Positions 26,320 to 37,102 of a stretch of 64,000 nucleotides of DNA are shown here, in pieces; the stretch's first letter is position 1, and each line of letters starts with the position of its first letter. The stretch is from the NCBI RefSeq assembly GCF_004010155.1, contig NZ_RRYH01000009.1:62001-126000 (forward strand). Direction: 5' to 3'. This DNA is from Solirhodobacter olei. Its GTDB lineage: Bacteria; Pseudomonadota; Alphaproteobacteria; Rhodobacterales; Rhodobacteraceae. The translations under genes and the position numbers were made by a program. The notes under the pieces are model-generated. The model was given only the letters and a program-made list of their open reading frames with translations, was not told the DNA's origin and did no database searches.

Positions 26320-27146
26320 CAGCGCGCCCAATCCGCATCGCGTTCGAGAACCGGCAGCGGTCGACGGTCGCCCTCGATCCGCGGCAGGCAGTTGAAAAGA
26401 CCCTGGGTGTAGGGGTGACGCGCCTTGGTCAGCTCCGAGGCACGCAGCTCTTCCACCACCTTGCCGGCATACATCACCAGCACCCGGTCGCAGAAGGACG
26501 AGACAAGCCGCAGGTCGTGGCTGATGAAGATCAGCCCCATGCCGCGCTCGCGAACCAGCCGGTCGAGGATGCGAAGCACCTCGATCTGCACGGTGACGTC
26601 GAGCGCCGATGTCGGCTCGTCGGCGATCAGCAGATCCGGCTCGGTGATCAGCATCATGGCGATCATCGCCCGCTGGCCCATGCCGCCCGAAAGCTCGTGC
26701 GGATAGGCGCGGAAGACGCGCTCCGGCTCGCGGATCTGCACCGCCTCCAGCATGGCAAGCGCCTGGGCCCTGGCATCCCGCGCCGCGGTGCCGCGTGCGG
26801 CAGCCTCCATCAGCTGCCGGCCGACGGTCATCACCGGGTTGAGCGAGAATTTCGGATCCTGCATGACCATCGAGATCCGCTTCCCCCGGATCGCCCGCCA
26901 TTCGGCGGCCGAGGCATGGCGCAGGTCCTTGCCGTCGAAGGTCAGCCGCCTGGCTTCCGTCCTGCCCGGAGGCGGCGTCAGCCCGAGGATGGCGCGCCCC
27001 GTCTGGCTCTTGCCCGAGCCGCTCTCGCCGACGATGCCCAGCCGCTCGCGGCCAAGCGTGAAGCTGACCCCGCGCACCGCCTCCACCGGACCCGAGCGGG
27101 AGGGGAAGCTGACCCGCAGGTCCTCGACGTCCAGAAGCGCGCTCAT
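26319..27146 (-). CDS. Dipeptide/oligopeptide-type ABC transporter ATPase (DppD/OppD-like)
   Basis: A 275-residue ATPase with Walker A GESGSGKSQ, Q-loop MQDPKFSLNPVMTV, signature ELSGGMGQR, Walker B LLIADEP and SHDLRLV, followed by the family's oligopeptide C-terminal segment (HPYTQGLFNCLP). The lysine-next residue in Walker A is S then Q rather than the more common T or S pair, a usual variant in DppD. GGAGGGTGAA precedes the ATG at 27146. A 112-base gap separates it from the permease gene upstream. Confidence 0.9.
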
Positions 27147-27258
27147 TTCACCCTCCCGGAGCCCTGCCCCGCCGACGATACGGGCCGGCCGAAGGCGCCG
27201 GCATGCTGCCGAAGCGCGCTCCGCGGGGAATGGTTTTGCCAGGATGAAAACATGGGCG

Positions 27259-28166
27259 TCATTTCTGGGCCCTCGGGTCAAGCACGTCGCGCAATCCGTC
27301 GCCAAGGAAGTTGAAGCCGAGCGCGACAAGGAAGATGGCGATGCCGGGCATGGTGGCGACCCACCAGTGGTCGATGATGAACTGGCGGCCCTCCGCGATC
27401 ATCGCGCCCCATTCCGGTTGCGGCGGCTGGGCGCCGAGGCCCAGGAACCCGAGGCCGGCGGCGACAAGGATGATCCCGGCCATGTCGAGCGTCACCCGGA
27501 TCACGACCGATGACAGGCACAGCGGCACCACATGGCCCCAGATGATGCGCAGGGACGAGGCGCCCTGAAGCTGCGTTGCCGCGATGAAATCGGCATTGCG
27601 GATGGTCAGCGTCTCGGCCCGGGCCAGACGGGCATAGGGCGGCCAGGACGTGATCGAGATGGCGATGATCGCATTCTCGATCCCCGGCCCCAGCGCAGAG
27701 ACGAAGGCCAGCGCAAGCACGAGCTGCGGGAAGGCCAGGAAGATGTCGGTGATCCGCATCAGCACGGTATCGACGAAGCCGCCGAAATACCCCGAGATCG
27801 TGCCGACGAGAAGCCCGACCGGCGTCGCGATCACCGCAACGAGGGTGACCACCATCAGCGTCAGCCGCGAGCCGTAGACGATGCGGCTCCAGATGTCGCG
27901 GCCCAGATCGTCCGTGCCCAGCAGGTGCTTCCAGGATGGCGGCAGCAGCCGCTCGGTGTTCAGATGGCCGGTGATCGGGTCGTAGGGGGCAAGCACATCG
28001 GCGAAGATCGCCATCAGGACCAGCGCCGCGATGATGCAGAGCCCGACCATGGCAAGCCGGTTCGACTTCAGCGCCAGCCAGCTGCGGTAGGCCTGCCCGG
28101 CCCGCGCCTGCCCGCGCGAGGCGGGGGCGTCGGTCAGCAGCCATTCGCGGGAGAAGGCACCGGACA

Positions 28167-28167
<1 letters not shown>
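27259..28167 (-). CDS. Dipeptide/nickel-type ABC transporter permease (DppC-like)
   Basis: A 302-residue inner-membrane permease. After a soluble N-terminus come a first helix (LAMVGLCIIAALVLMAIFADVLAPYDP) and the DppC landmark HLLGTDDLGRDIWSRIVYGSR, then five more helices with the EAA-type loop (ATQLQGASSLRIIWGHVVP) and a C-terminal GDGLRDVLDPR. ATGs at 28170 and 28167 are both possible; the latter forms a TGATG overlap with the upstream permease stop and keeps better spacing from GGAGGGG. Confidence 0.9.
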
Positions 28168-29227
<1,060 letters not shown>

Positions 29228-29228
<1 letters not shown>

Positions 29229-30826
29229 CAGTGCTTGACGACGCCCGAGACGAGGTTGTTGTCGAAGCTCGGGCCGACGATCACGCCATCCACGTTCTTG
29301 CGGATGCCCATCACCTCGACCTGCTGGAACATGATCACGTAGGGCGACTTGTCGAGCACCTTCTGCTGCAGATCCTCATACATCGTGGCCCGCTTGGCCG
29401 GATCGGGCTGAACCAGCGCCGCGTCGGTCTCCTTGGTCAGATCGGGGATCGCCCAGGCGTTGCGCCAGGCCAGCGTCTTGTTCTGCGAGTTGTCCGCGTT
29501 GTCCGGGTTCGAGGCGAAGCCCTGCGCGTTCGAGTTCGGGTCTTGGTAGTCCGGGCCCCAGACGCCGATGTAGATGTCGTGGTTGCGCGCGCGGTACTTG
29601 GTCAGCGTCTGCTTGCCGCTGCCCGGGATCAGTTCCACCTTGATGCCGGCCTCGGCCATGGTCTGCTGGATCGCAGTGGCCATGCCGGTGATGTCTTGGG
29701 TGTTGCGCACATCCATCGTCACCTTGAAGCCGTCGGGATAGCCCGCCTCCTTCAGAAGCTCCTTGGCCTTGGCGACGTTCAGGTCATAGGGGTTCTTGTC
29801 GAGCGTGCCGAGCATCCCGTCCGGCTCGAAGGTCTGGTGGACCTTGACGAGGCCGCCCATGATCGTGTCGGCAATGGACTTGTAGGGGACGAGGTACTTC
29901 AGCGCCTCGTCGACCTTCGGGTTCGACAGGTATTTATTCTTCTGGTTGAGCCCGAGGTAATAGATCGTGCCCTTGGTGCCCTTCTCGAACTTGACGTTCG
30001 CATCGGACTTCAGCGTCTTGATGTCGTCGGCGCCGAGGTTGCGGGCCACGTCCACGTCACCCTTCTGCAGCAGCAGCCGCTGGGTCGAGGGCTCCGGCAC
30101 ATGGCGGTAGATCACCATTTTCATCGCCGGCTTCTTGCCGGAGTAGTTCGGGTTGCGCTCCAGCACCACGTCCTGGTTCGGCTGCCACTGGCGAATCTCG
30201 AACGGGCCGGAACCGGCGTAATGGGTCTTCAGCCAGTTGTAGCCGAGGTCGCCGTCCTTGGCGTGGCTCATCACCAGCTTCTTGTCGACCACCATGCCCA
30301 CGGTCGAGGTCAGGCAGTAGAGGACGAAGCTCGGCGCATAGGCCTTGTCCATGTGGAAATCGAGGCTCATCGGCCCGGTCTGCACAACCATCTTGTCGAC
30401 ATTCGCCTTGGTCAGGCCGAACTGGTCGAGGATGAAGGCGGGCGACTTGTCGAGCTTGACCGCGCGCTGCAGCGAGAAGACCGCATCGGCCGCGGTGATC
30501 GGATCGCCCGAGGCGAACTTCAGGCCGGGCCGGATCGTGAAGCTGATCGTCTTGCCATCCGCCGAGACCTTCCAGCTCTGGGCGATCTGGCCGTAGATCT
30601 TGGAGACGTCCTTCAGGTCATAGGCAACCAGCCGCTGGTAGGTATTGCCCAGCACTTCGGAGGCGGAAAGCTCGTAGACCTCGGCCGGATCGAGCGAGAT
30701 CATGTCGTCGATGGTCCAGGCCTCGACCAGAGTGTTTTTCGGCGTTGCCGCCGCGACGGGCACCGCGGTACCGAGCGCGAGCGCGCCGAAGGCGGCCACG
30801 GCAACGAGGCTCTTTCCGGTAAGCAT
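29228..30826 (-). CDS. Periplasmic peptide/nickel-type ABC substrate-binding protein (SBP_bac_5)
   Basis: A 532-residue exported binding protein: signal peptide (MLTGKSLVAVAAFGALALG... cut near VAAA), then LVEAWTIDDMISLDPAEVYE, a family-5 opening, SWKVSADGKTISFTIRPGLKFASG (the 'FxLRxgvkFhdG' block) and KAKELLKEAGYPDGF (the hallmark of the class). A GGGGG site lies five bases before the ATG. It is the first gene of the operon and delivers peptide, opine-like or other substrates to the permeases; the ligand cannot be read from sequence. Confidence 0.92.
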
Positions 30827-31310
30827 TTCATCCCCCTGTGATTTGGATTTTGGTACGGCCCGGCGGTCATGCCGCCAGACGAACGCGCCAATTAGCCTCG
30901 CGCTTCAAGGCACTGTCAAGGGGCCGTGAACCCGTGGTGAGGGGCAGGCGGGAGAGGCAAGCGGGCGAACAGGCCTCGTCGGTCTCGGGCGCCGTTCCGA
31001 AGCACGGCGGACGACTCCGACGGCAGCCACCCGACGTCGAGTGAGGTGACCCAGTCGCCGTCACAGATCGCCTGCTCTCCCCCAGCGGGCACCAGCCCCC
31101 TGCCCGAAATGCCGACGGTTGAAGTCGGCCTGACCGAGGCACCTGTCCCCCCGGTATTCGGCGACGGAGATCTCCCGAAAGTACCTTCGAGAGACACCGG
31201 AAACGGCGAAGGCCACGGTGGGGCGGGAGATGTCCGCCCAGCGGGGCAAAGAAGCCATCGAACCCTACCATTGCCCAAGAGGCCACCGGCCACTGAATAA
31301 GGACATGACG
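30827..31310. other. Non-coding region upstream of the importer and DUF2267 genes
   Basis: About 480 bases between divergent genes. Several open frames cross it on both strands, including a long minus-strand one that continues through the DUF2267 gene and into the tRNA, but none has a recognisable domain or good ribosome site. It should hold the importer promoter; I see no clear operator. Possibly decayed sequence. Confidence 0.4.
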
Positions 31311-31769
31311 ATGCCTATGCCGTGGACATATCGCCACGCGTCGAAGGAATGGCGGGCGATCCTGGACGATCTGAAGAGCAGAATGGGGCTCGTCTCCGAC
31401 AACAGCGCATATACGGCCTTGGACGGCGTATTGCAGGTTTTCCGGCGTCACCTGACCGCGCAACAGGGTTTGGATTTTGCCTCCGTCCTGCCTTCGGTCC
31501 AGAGAGCGGTATTTGTCGCTGCCTGGAGGGTCGAGGGGGAGCCTCTTCCGTTTGACGATCGCAGTGCCATGACCCGGGAAGTCACAGAGATCCGCAAGAA
31601 CCACAACCTGACGCCTGATAACGCCATTGAGGCCGCAGCCTCGACGCTGCGCCGCGACGTGAACAAAGAGGACTTCGAGCGAGTTCTGACGAGGTTGCCT
31701 GAAGGCGCCGGACAATTCTGGCATATGGACGCGGCAGACCCTCGATATATCTCGCCAAGAATTTTCTGA
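31311..31769 (+). CDS. DUF2267 domain protein
   Basis: A 152-residue soluble protein matching the DUF2267 pattern: WRAILDDLKSRMGL, SAYTALDGVLQVFRRHLTAQQGLDFASVLP, FVAAWRVEGEP. Function of the family is not established. AAGGA lies seven bases before the ATG at 31311; the ATG at 31305 would have only one base spacing. The gene stands alone, with non-coding DNA on both sides and lower GC than the surroundings, next to tRNA-Ser, so it may have been acquired. Confidence 0.72.
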   Translation: MPMPWTYRHASKEWRAILDDLKSRMGLVSDNSAYTALDGVLQVFRRHLTAQQGLDFASVLPSVQRAVFVAAWRVEGEPLPFDDRSAMTREVTEIRKNHNLTPDNAIEAAASTLRRDVNKEDFERVLTRLPEGAGQFWHMDAADPRYISPRIF

Positions 31770-32011
31770 ATCGATTGACGCCAATGGCTCGAAAGGACGC
31801 GGAGCGGACATCGGACCAGGACCTTCGAGGGCGTTTGGGATGGGCGCGGCGCGGAAGCCCTCGGGCTCGGACAACCGCAGGCAGCCGATCCCTTGGCCGT
31901 CCGGTGGAGCGTGGTGATGGAACAGCCCGCCGCCCTTACCGTTCGCGATCCCGGTCAGCCCGGACGTTGCACCAGCGCGGGCCCGGGAACAGATGAGGAA
32001 GTCAAAAGGGA
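31770..32011. other. Intergenic DNA next to the tRNA 3' end
   Basis: About 240 bases between the DUF2267 gene and the tRNA 3' end with no supported gene. No repeat of the tRNA 3' end is visible here, so an integrated element cannot be shown. Confidence 0.4.
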
Positions 32012-32101
32012 TGGCGGAGTGGAAGGGATTCGAACCCTCGAGACGGTTTCCCGCCTGCACCCTTAGCAGGGGTGTGCCTTCGACCACTCGGCCACCACTC
32101 C
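32012..32101 (-). tRNA. tRNA-Ser (anticodon GCT)
   Basis: A 90-base gene including an encoded CCA (32012-32014). Acceptor stem GGAGTGG/CCACTCC with discriminator G, D-arm GCCGAGTGGTCGAAGGC, anticodon stem CACCC/GGGTG around CTGCTAA (anticodon GCT, reads AGC and AGU), a long class-II variable arm, and T-arm GAGGG-TTCGAAT-CCCTT. All parts fit a serine tRNA. Confidence 0.97.
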
Positions 32102-32148
32102 GCCGGCGTGTCTAGCGGCGTGCGGGCGGCAGGACAAGGGGGTAGGCG

Positions 32149-33246
32149 TCAGGCGTTGAACAGGAAATGCATCACGTCGCCGTCCTGCACCTCGTAGCCC
32201 TTGCCCTCGATGCGGAACTTGCCGGCTTCCTTGGCCCCGGCCTCGCCCCGACCGGCCACGTAATCGGCATAGGCGACGGTTTCCGCCCGGATGAAACCGC
32301 GCTCGAAATCGCCGTGGATGACACCGGCGGCCTGCGGCGCCAGCGTACCCTCGCGGATCGTCCAGGCGCGGGCCTCCTTCGGGCCGACGGTAAAGAAGGT
32401 CTCGAGCCCCAGAAGCTCGTATCCCGCCCGGATCAGCCGGTCGAGCCCGGCCTCGGCAAGGCCCATCTCCTCGAGGAACATCGCCTGCTCGTCGGTATCG
32501 AGCTGGCTGATCTCCTCCTCGATCCGGGCCGAGATCACCACCGATCCTGCGCCCTGCGCCGCGGCCATCTCGGCAACCCTGGCCGACAGGCTGTTGCCGG
32601 AAGCGGCAGAGGCCTCCTCGACATTGCAGACGTAGAGGACGGGCTTGGAGGTCAGAAGCTGCAGCTGCGACCAGAGCTTGCGGTCCTCCTCGGCCACCAC
32701 GACGGTACGGGCGGGTCTGCCGGCCTCCAGCGCCGCCTGCGCGAGCTTCAAAAGCCGCTCCTGCTCGACCGCCTCCTTGTCGCCGCCGCGCAGCTTGCGG
32801 GCGAGGTTCGGCAGCCGCCGCTCGATCGATTCGAGATCGGCGAGCATCAGCTCGGTCTCGATCGTCTCGGCATCGGCGATCGGGTCGATCTTGCCCTCGA
32901 CATGGGTGACGTCGTCATCCTCGAAGCAGCGCAGCACATGGGCGATGGCGTCGACCTCGCGGATATTGGCGAGGAACTGGTTGCCCAGCCCCTCCCCCTT
33001 CGAGGCGCCGCGCACGAGGCCGGCGATATCTACGAAGGTGATCCGCGTCGGGATGATCTGCTTGGAGCCGGCGATCTCGGCCAGCACGTCGAGCCGCGCG
33101 TCCGGCACGGCCACCTCGCCGACGTTCGGCTCGATCGTGCAGAACGGGAAATTCGCAGCCTGCGCGGCCGCCGTTCGCGTCAGCGCGTTGAAGAGCGTGG
33201 ACTTGCCCACGTTCGGCAGCCCGACGATGCCCATCCTGAAGCCCAT
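32149..33246 (-). CDS. ychF: Redox-regulated ATPase YchF (OLA1 family)
   Basis: A 365-residue P-loop protein of the Obg-like group: G1 GLPNVGKST at residues 9-17, G3 [16 protein letters not shown], and NVEE in place of the NKxD guanine-specificity motif, which explains the family's ATP preference. A coiled-coil insert lies mid-protein and a TGS domain ends it ([18 protein letters not shown]...[15 protein letters not shown]). It binds ribosomes and affects stress responses. Length is standard. It is monocistronic beside tRNA-Ser. Confidence 0.96.
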   Translation of the reverse strand: MGFRMGIVGLPNVGKSTLFNALTRTAAAQAANFPFCTIEPNVGEVAVPDARLDVLAEIAGSKQIIPTRITFVDIAGLVRGASKGEGLGNQFLANIREVDAIAHVLRCFEDDDVTHVEGKIDPIADAETIETELMLADLESIERRLPNLARKLRGGDKEAVEQERLLKLAQAALEAGRPARTVVVAEEDRKLWSQLQLLTSKPVLYVCNVEEASAASGNSLSARVAEMAAAQGAGSVVISARIEEEISQLDTDEQAMFLEEMGLAEAGLDRLIRAGYELLGLETFFTVGPKEARAWTIREGTLAPQAAGVIHGDFERGFIRAETVAYADYVAGRGEAGAKEAGKFRIEGKGYEVQDGDVMHFLFNA

Positions 33247-33454
33247 GTTTCCCTCCGGCGAAGACGCGGCCCGCTTCTAGGGGAGGCGCGCGCGGCAATC
33301 AAGCTGATCCGTCGCGCGGCACCGGGACGGCGAAAGGCCGGGCCTTACAATTCCGTAAGCTCACGCCCCTTTCATCGCACCTCCGGGTCGTTTGGGTTAG
33401 CTAGACCCCGACCGCCCCGCCCGGGGCGTCCTGCAGAAAGGGACCCCCGACCGC

Positions 33455-34246
33455 ATGGCCTTGCCCGACCTCACGCTCCCCTCGCCCGCCGTCCCCCATC
33501 GCAGCCCGTTCTCGAAAGTGCCCGAGATCACCGTGCTCTTCTGGATCGTGAAGGTCCTGACCACCGGCATGGGCGAGACGACGTCGGACTTCCTCGTCCA
33601 TCACATGGATCCGCATATCGCCGTCGTCATCGGCTTTCTCGGCTTCCTCGCCGCCATGGCGCTGCAATTCGCGGCCCCGAGGTACAATGCCTGGATCTAC
33701 TGGTTCGCGCTCGTCATGGTCAGCGTCTTCGGTACCATGGCGGCCGATGTCCTGCATGTCGGGCTCGGCGTGCCCTATGCCGTCTCGACCAGCTTCTTCG
33801 CCCTGTCCCTCGCCGCGATCCTTACCCTCTGGTACCGCAGCGAGGGCACGCTCTCCATCCACAGCATTCACAGCCGCAGGCGGGAGGCGTTCTACTGGGC
33901 GACCGTGCTGGCCACCTTCGCGCTGGGCACCGCTGCGGGGGACATGACGGCGATGGCCATGGGTCTCGGGTTCCGCGACTCCGGGGTGATGTTCGCCGCG
34001 GTGATCGCCCTGCCCGCGCTGGCCTACTGGTTTCTCGGCCTGCCGGAGGTCCCGGCCTTCTGGTTTGCCTATATCATCACCCGCCCGCTCGGCGCCTCCT
34101 TCGCCGACTGGATGGGCGTGAACCACCAGCGCGGCGGCCTCGACTGGGGCACGGGCCCGGTCAGCTCGGTCCTTGCGGTGCTGATCCTCATCCTGGTGGG
34201 TTATCTCGCCTTCACCCGCTCGGATGTGGAGCCGGAGCGCGGCTGA
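33455..34246 (+). CDS. COG4705-type integral membrane protein
   Basis: A 263-residue protein with about seven membrane helices. It has the pattern of the uncharacterised COG4705 family: KVPEITVLFWIVKVLTTGMGETTSDFL at the N-terminus and FWFAYIITRPLGASFADWMGV near the end; both have repeat-like T-G-x-G-E-T-T-S/D and RPLGAS blocks. An AGAAAGGGA site precedes the ATG. Function unknown; some members are annotated as manganese-transport-related, which I cannot support from sequence. Confidence 0.78.
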   Translation: MALPDLTLPSPAVPHRSPFSKVPEITVLFWIVKVLTTGMGETTSDFLVHHMDPHIAVVIGFLGFLAAMALQFAAPRYNAWIYWFALVMVSVFGTMAADVLHVGLGVPYAVSTSFFALSLAAILTLWYRSEGTLSIHSIHSRRREAFYWATVLATFALGTAAGDMTAMAMGLGFRDSGVMFAAVIALPALAYWFLGLPEVPAFWFAYIITRPLGASFADWMGVNHQRGGLDWGTGPVSSVLAVLILILVGYLAFTRSDVEPERG

Positions 34247-34596
34247 GGCCGCCCTCACCGGGACCGGAGCCCCCGGCCCGAATGAGCGGTGCGCAGCACC
34301 GCCGGTCCAGCGCCCGTCCGCCCCCAGGGGCGGGTGCTTCTGGTGAGTCTGCCGCCTCGGCAAACGGTAGGGAGCGATGTCGCCATAAACGGACAGACCC
34401 GCACCGCGACATGCGCCCACCCGCGGACGGTCCCGGGCCCTCCTCGCCGCGAAACCCCACCTGACGCGAAACCCCGCGTGAGACGTGCGTATTCATTGCG
34501 CACCACGCCCCGCCCCCCCCGCGCCGCCTTGATTTCCCCCCGCCCTTCCGGCACATCGGGACCAGCCTATTCCAGGACCGCCGCCAAGGACTGCCC
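34247..34596. other. Intergenic region with two hairpins and a palindromic repeat
   Basis: About 350 bases without a gene. A perfect 7-base stem GCGGTGC/GCACCGC (34286-34302) and CGCCCC/GGGGCG (34319-34332) follow the membrane-protein gene and may stop transcription, though no T-run follows. A 19-base palindromic repeat found again at 62811 lies at 34485-34503. The trpA promoter should be near the right end. Confidence 0.5.
34485..34503. repeat. Palindromic repeat, copy 1
   Basis: GTGCGTATTCATTGCGCAC, arms GTGCG(T)A and TGCGCAC around TTCAT. It differs by one base from the copy at 62811-62829. Both are intergenic. Function unknown; likely a dispersed short palindromic element. Confidence 0.6.
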
Positions 34597-35388
34597 ATGA
34601 CCCGCATTGACGCCAAGTTCGCCGCGCTGAAGGCCCAGGGCCGCAAGGCTTTCGTGTCCTACCTCATGGCGGGGGATCCCGACATCGCCACCTCCGCTGC
34701 GGTCATGGCCAAACTCCCCGCCGCGGGGGTGGACATCATCGAGCTCGGCATGCCCTTCACCGACCCGATGGCTGACGGTCCCACGATCCAGCTCGCCGGC
34801 CAGCGCGCGCTTGCCGGTGGCCAGACGCTGCAGAAGACCCTCGACATGGTCGCCGCCTTCCGCAAGACCGACGACACCACCCCGATCGTCCTCATGGGCT
34901 ACTACAACCCGATCTTCTCGCGCGGGGTCGACCGCTTCGTTGCCGACGCCAAGGCCGCCGGCATCGACGGGCTGATCGTCGTCGACCTGCCGCCCGAGGA
35001 GGACGCCGAACTCTGCATCCCCGCTCAGGCCGCCGGCCTCAACTTCATCCGCCTCGCCACCCCCACGACCGACGCGAAGCGCCTGCCGAAGGTGCTGCAG
35101 AACACCTCGGGCTTCGTCTATTACGTCTCGATCACCGGCATCACCGGCGCCGCGGCGGCCCAGGCGACCGACGTCGGCCCCGAGGTCGCCCGCATAAAGG
35201 CCTCGACCGACCTGCCCGTCATCGTCGGCTTCGGCATCACCACGCCGGAGGCCGCACGCACCATCGCCGGCGTGGCCGACGGCTGCGTCGTGGGCTCGGC
35301 CATCGTCAAGCGCATCGCCGACGGGGCGACCCCGGACGAGGTCGCCTCCTTCGTCGCCTCCCTCGCCGAAGGCGCGCATTCGGCCTGA
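34597..35388 (+). CDS. trpA: Tryptophan synthase alpha subunit
   Basis: A 263-residue TIM barrel that cleaves indole-3-glycerol phosphate to indole and glyceraldehyde 3-phosphate. Catalytic Glu49 ([16 protein letters not shown]) and Asp60 are both in place, with the phosphate-binding GFGITTPE and GSAIVKRI loops near 213 and 233. Length is typical (about 265). No trpB is next to it in the window, so the trp genes are split in this organism. Confidence 0.97.
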   Translation: MTRIDAKFAALKAQGRKAFVSYLMAGDPDIATSAAVMAKLPAAGVDIIELGMPFTDPMADGPTIQLAGQRALAGGQTLQKTLDMVAAFRKTDDTTPIVLMGYYNPIFSRGVDRFVADAKAAGIDGLIVVDLPPEEDAELCIPAQAAGLNFIRLATPTTDAKRLPKVLQNTSGFVYYVSITGITGAAAAQATDVGPEVARIKASTDLPVIVGFGITTPEAARTIAGVADGCVVGSAIVKRIADGATPDEVASFVASLAEGAHSA

Positions 35389-35481
35389 TCCCGCGCGGGT
35401 CCCCCCGGCCCGCCGCGAGGCGCTTCGCCAGCCCCTCGACCAGTGCTAGACTGGCCCTCGCCCGCCGGGAGCCAGTCCGCC

Positions 35482-35802
35482 ATGCCCAGCCTCGCCCGCC
35501 TAATCCCGATCCTCGCTGCGACCTTCGCGCTCGCCACCCCGGCCCTCGCCGACAAGATCGACGGCGACTGGTGTGCCCCGGGCAGCGCCCGCTCGCTCCA
35601 CATCGACGGCCCGGCGATCACCACCCCCGGCGGCCATGCGGTAGAGGGGGACTATTCCCGCCACTTCTTCTCCTACACCGCGCCGGCCGGAGAGCCGGGC
35701 GCCGGCACCCGCGTCAACATGCGCCTGCTGAACGAGATGTCGGTAGAGATCCACTTCCCCGATGTCACCGAAACCTGGCACCGCTGCCAGCTCAACTCCT
35801 GA
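35482..35802 (+). CDS. Small secreted hypothetical protein
   Basis: A 106-residue protein with a signal peptide (MPSLARLIPILAATFALATPALA) and a mature part with two cysteines (GDWCAPGS and WHRCQLNS) that could form a disulfide, plus a beta-rich middle. CGGGAG precedes the ATG at 35482. No named domain recognised. Probably periplasmic. Confidence 0.68.
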   Translation: MPSLARLIPILAATFALATPALADKIDGDWCAPGSARSLHIDGPAITTPGGHAVEGDYSRHFFSYTAPAGEPGAGTRVNMRLLNEMSVEIHFPDVTETWHRCQLNS

Positions 35803-35895
35803 GGCCGCCCCCCGCCTTGACCCCACCCGCCTGCCGGGCGAAGGTCGCCACTGGCCCGCCCCCGGGCCGAACGACCCCAGCCCCCGGACCTGCCA

Positions 35896-36324
35896 ATGCC
35901 GCCTTTCCTGCGCCGCTGCCTCTACGTCGCCACCTTCGAGGGGATCGGCCTCGTCCTCGTCAGCTCCGGCCTCGCCACGGTCTTCGCGAGCAGCCTGCCC
36001 CGCGCCGGCAGCTTCGCCCTGGCCTCGACGCTGATCGCCACCGGCTGGAGCTTCGTCTTCACCACCCTCTTCGAGCTTTGGGAGGCCCGCCAGACCCGCC
36101 GCACCCGCACCCTCGCCCGCCGCATCGCCTATGCCGTGGGGCTGGAGGCCGGGATGCTGACGATCCTGACGCCGCTCCTCTCGGTCTGGCTGGCGCTGCC
36201 GGTGCTGACGGCCTTCGCCGCGCAGCTGACGATGACGCTGGGCTTCACGCTCTACGCCTTCGTCTTCAACTGGGGCTTCGACGCGGTCTTCGGCCCGCCC
36301 CGCTCGGCCCGCGAGCGCGCCTGA
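35896..36324 (+). CDS. PACE-family transmembrane efflux protein (bacterial transmembrane pair)
   Basis: A 142-residue membrane protein with four helices in two homologous pairs, the layout of the Proteobacterial Antimicrobial Compound Efflux family: RRCLYVATFEGIGL and RIAYAVGLEAGML open the two repeats (each with the conserved glutamate after the helix start), and WSFVFTTLFELWEAR and YAFVFNWGFDAVF close them. PACE proteins export chlorhexidine, acriflavine or polyamine-like cations. The ribosome site is weak. The actual substrate is unknown. Confidence 0.8.
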   Translation: MPPFLRRCLYVATFEGIGLVLVSSGLATVFASSLPRAGSFALASTLIATGWSFVFTTLFELWEARQTRRTRTLARRIAYAVGLEAGMLTILTPLLSVWLALPVLTAFAAQLTMTLGFTLYAFVFNWGFDAVFGPPRSARERA

Positions 36325-36471
36325 CGCCCCCCCCGGGCCGCCCACCCGCAACACCGGTCATTCACGGTGCCAAAGCGGTGCAAAAGCGGTGCTCTCACGG
36401 TAAGCACCGAACGCTTGATTACGCCTCCGCTCCCCCCTAGCCTGATCTTCCCCGAAGCGGAGGGTCGGCGC

Positions 36472-37038
36472 GTGACCAAGGGACGGATGGAAGCCTTCTC
36501 CGACGGCGTGATCGCCATCATCCTGACCATCATGGTGCTGGAGATGAAGGTCCCCCACGGCCACTCGCTGGAGACCCTGAGGCCGGTCGTCCCGGTCTTC
36601 CTCTCCTACATCCTCTCCTTCGTCCACATCGGCATCTACTGGAACAACCACCACCACATGCTGCAGCGCGTCACACATGTCGGCGGCGGCGTGCTCTGGG
36701 CCAACCTGCACCTGCTGTTCTGGCTGTCGCTGATGCCCTTTGCCACTGGATTCATGGGGGAAAACGACTTCGCACAGATCCCCGTGGCGCTTTATCTGGT
36801 GGATCTCCTGGCCTGCGCGATGGCCTATTTCCTGCTCGAACGCAGCCTGATCGCGCGGCACGGGCGGGACTCCGAATTCGCCCGCGCGCTCGGCCGGTCG
36901 TGGAAGGACAAGGCCTCGCCGGCGATCTATCTCGCGGCCCTCGGGCTGACCTTCGTCTCCTCCTGGCTCGGTCTTCTCGGCGTCGTCACCGTCGCCGCGA
37001 TCTGGTTCATCCCCGACCGCCGCTTCGAGCGCGCCTGA
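36472..37038 (+). CDS. TMEM175/DUF1211-family potassium channel-like protein
   Basis: A 188-residue membrane protein starting with GTG at 36472, seven bases after GGAGGG. The first helix has the family signature RMEAFSDGVIAIILTIMVLEM, whose FSDG..AI..T residues line the pore of TMEM175 channels, and NHHHML follows the second or third helix. Bacterial members form tetramers of six-helix subunits and conduct K+. Six hydrophobic segments are visible. Confidence 0.85.
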   Translation: MTKGRMEAFSDGVIAIILTIMVLEMKVPHGHSLETLRPVVPVFLSYILSFVHIGIYWNNHHHMLQRVTHVGGGVLWANLHLLFWLSLMPFATGFMGENDFAQIPVALYLVDLLACAMAYFLLERSLIARHGRDSEFARALGRSWKDKASPAIYLAALGLTFVSSWLGLLGVVTVAAIWFIPDRRFERA

Positions 37039-37102
37039 GCAGCATTGCCCGGCCCGATCCAAATTGGTAATCCGGGCTGACCAGTCGCGCGCGGAGGCCC
37101 CC

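Noticed and set aside
30867-32087. Minus-strand open frame of about 400 codons running from the importer promoter through the DUF2267 gene into tRNA-Ser
   Set aside because: It has no recognisable motif, overlaps a structural RNA and a recognisable protein on the other strand.
32012-32101. Possible att site at the tRNA 3' end
   Set aside because: No second copy of the tRNA 3' sequence was found by eye in the window, and no integrase gene is present.
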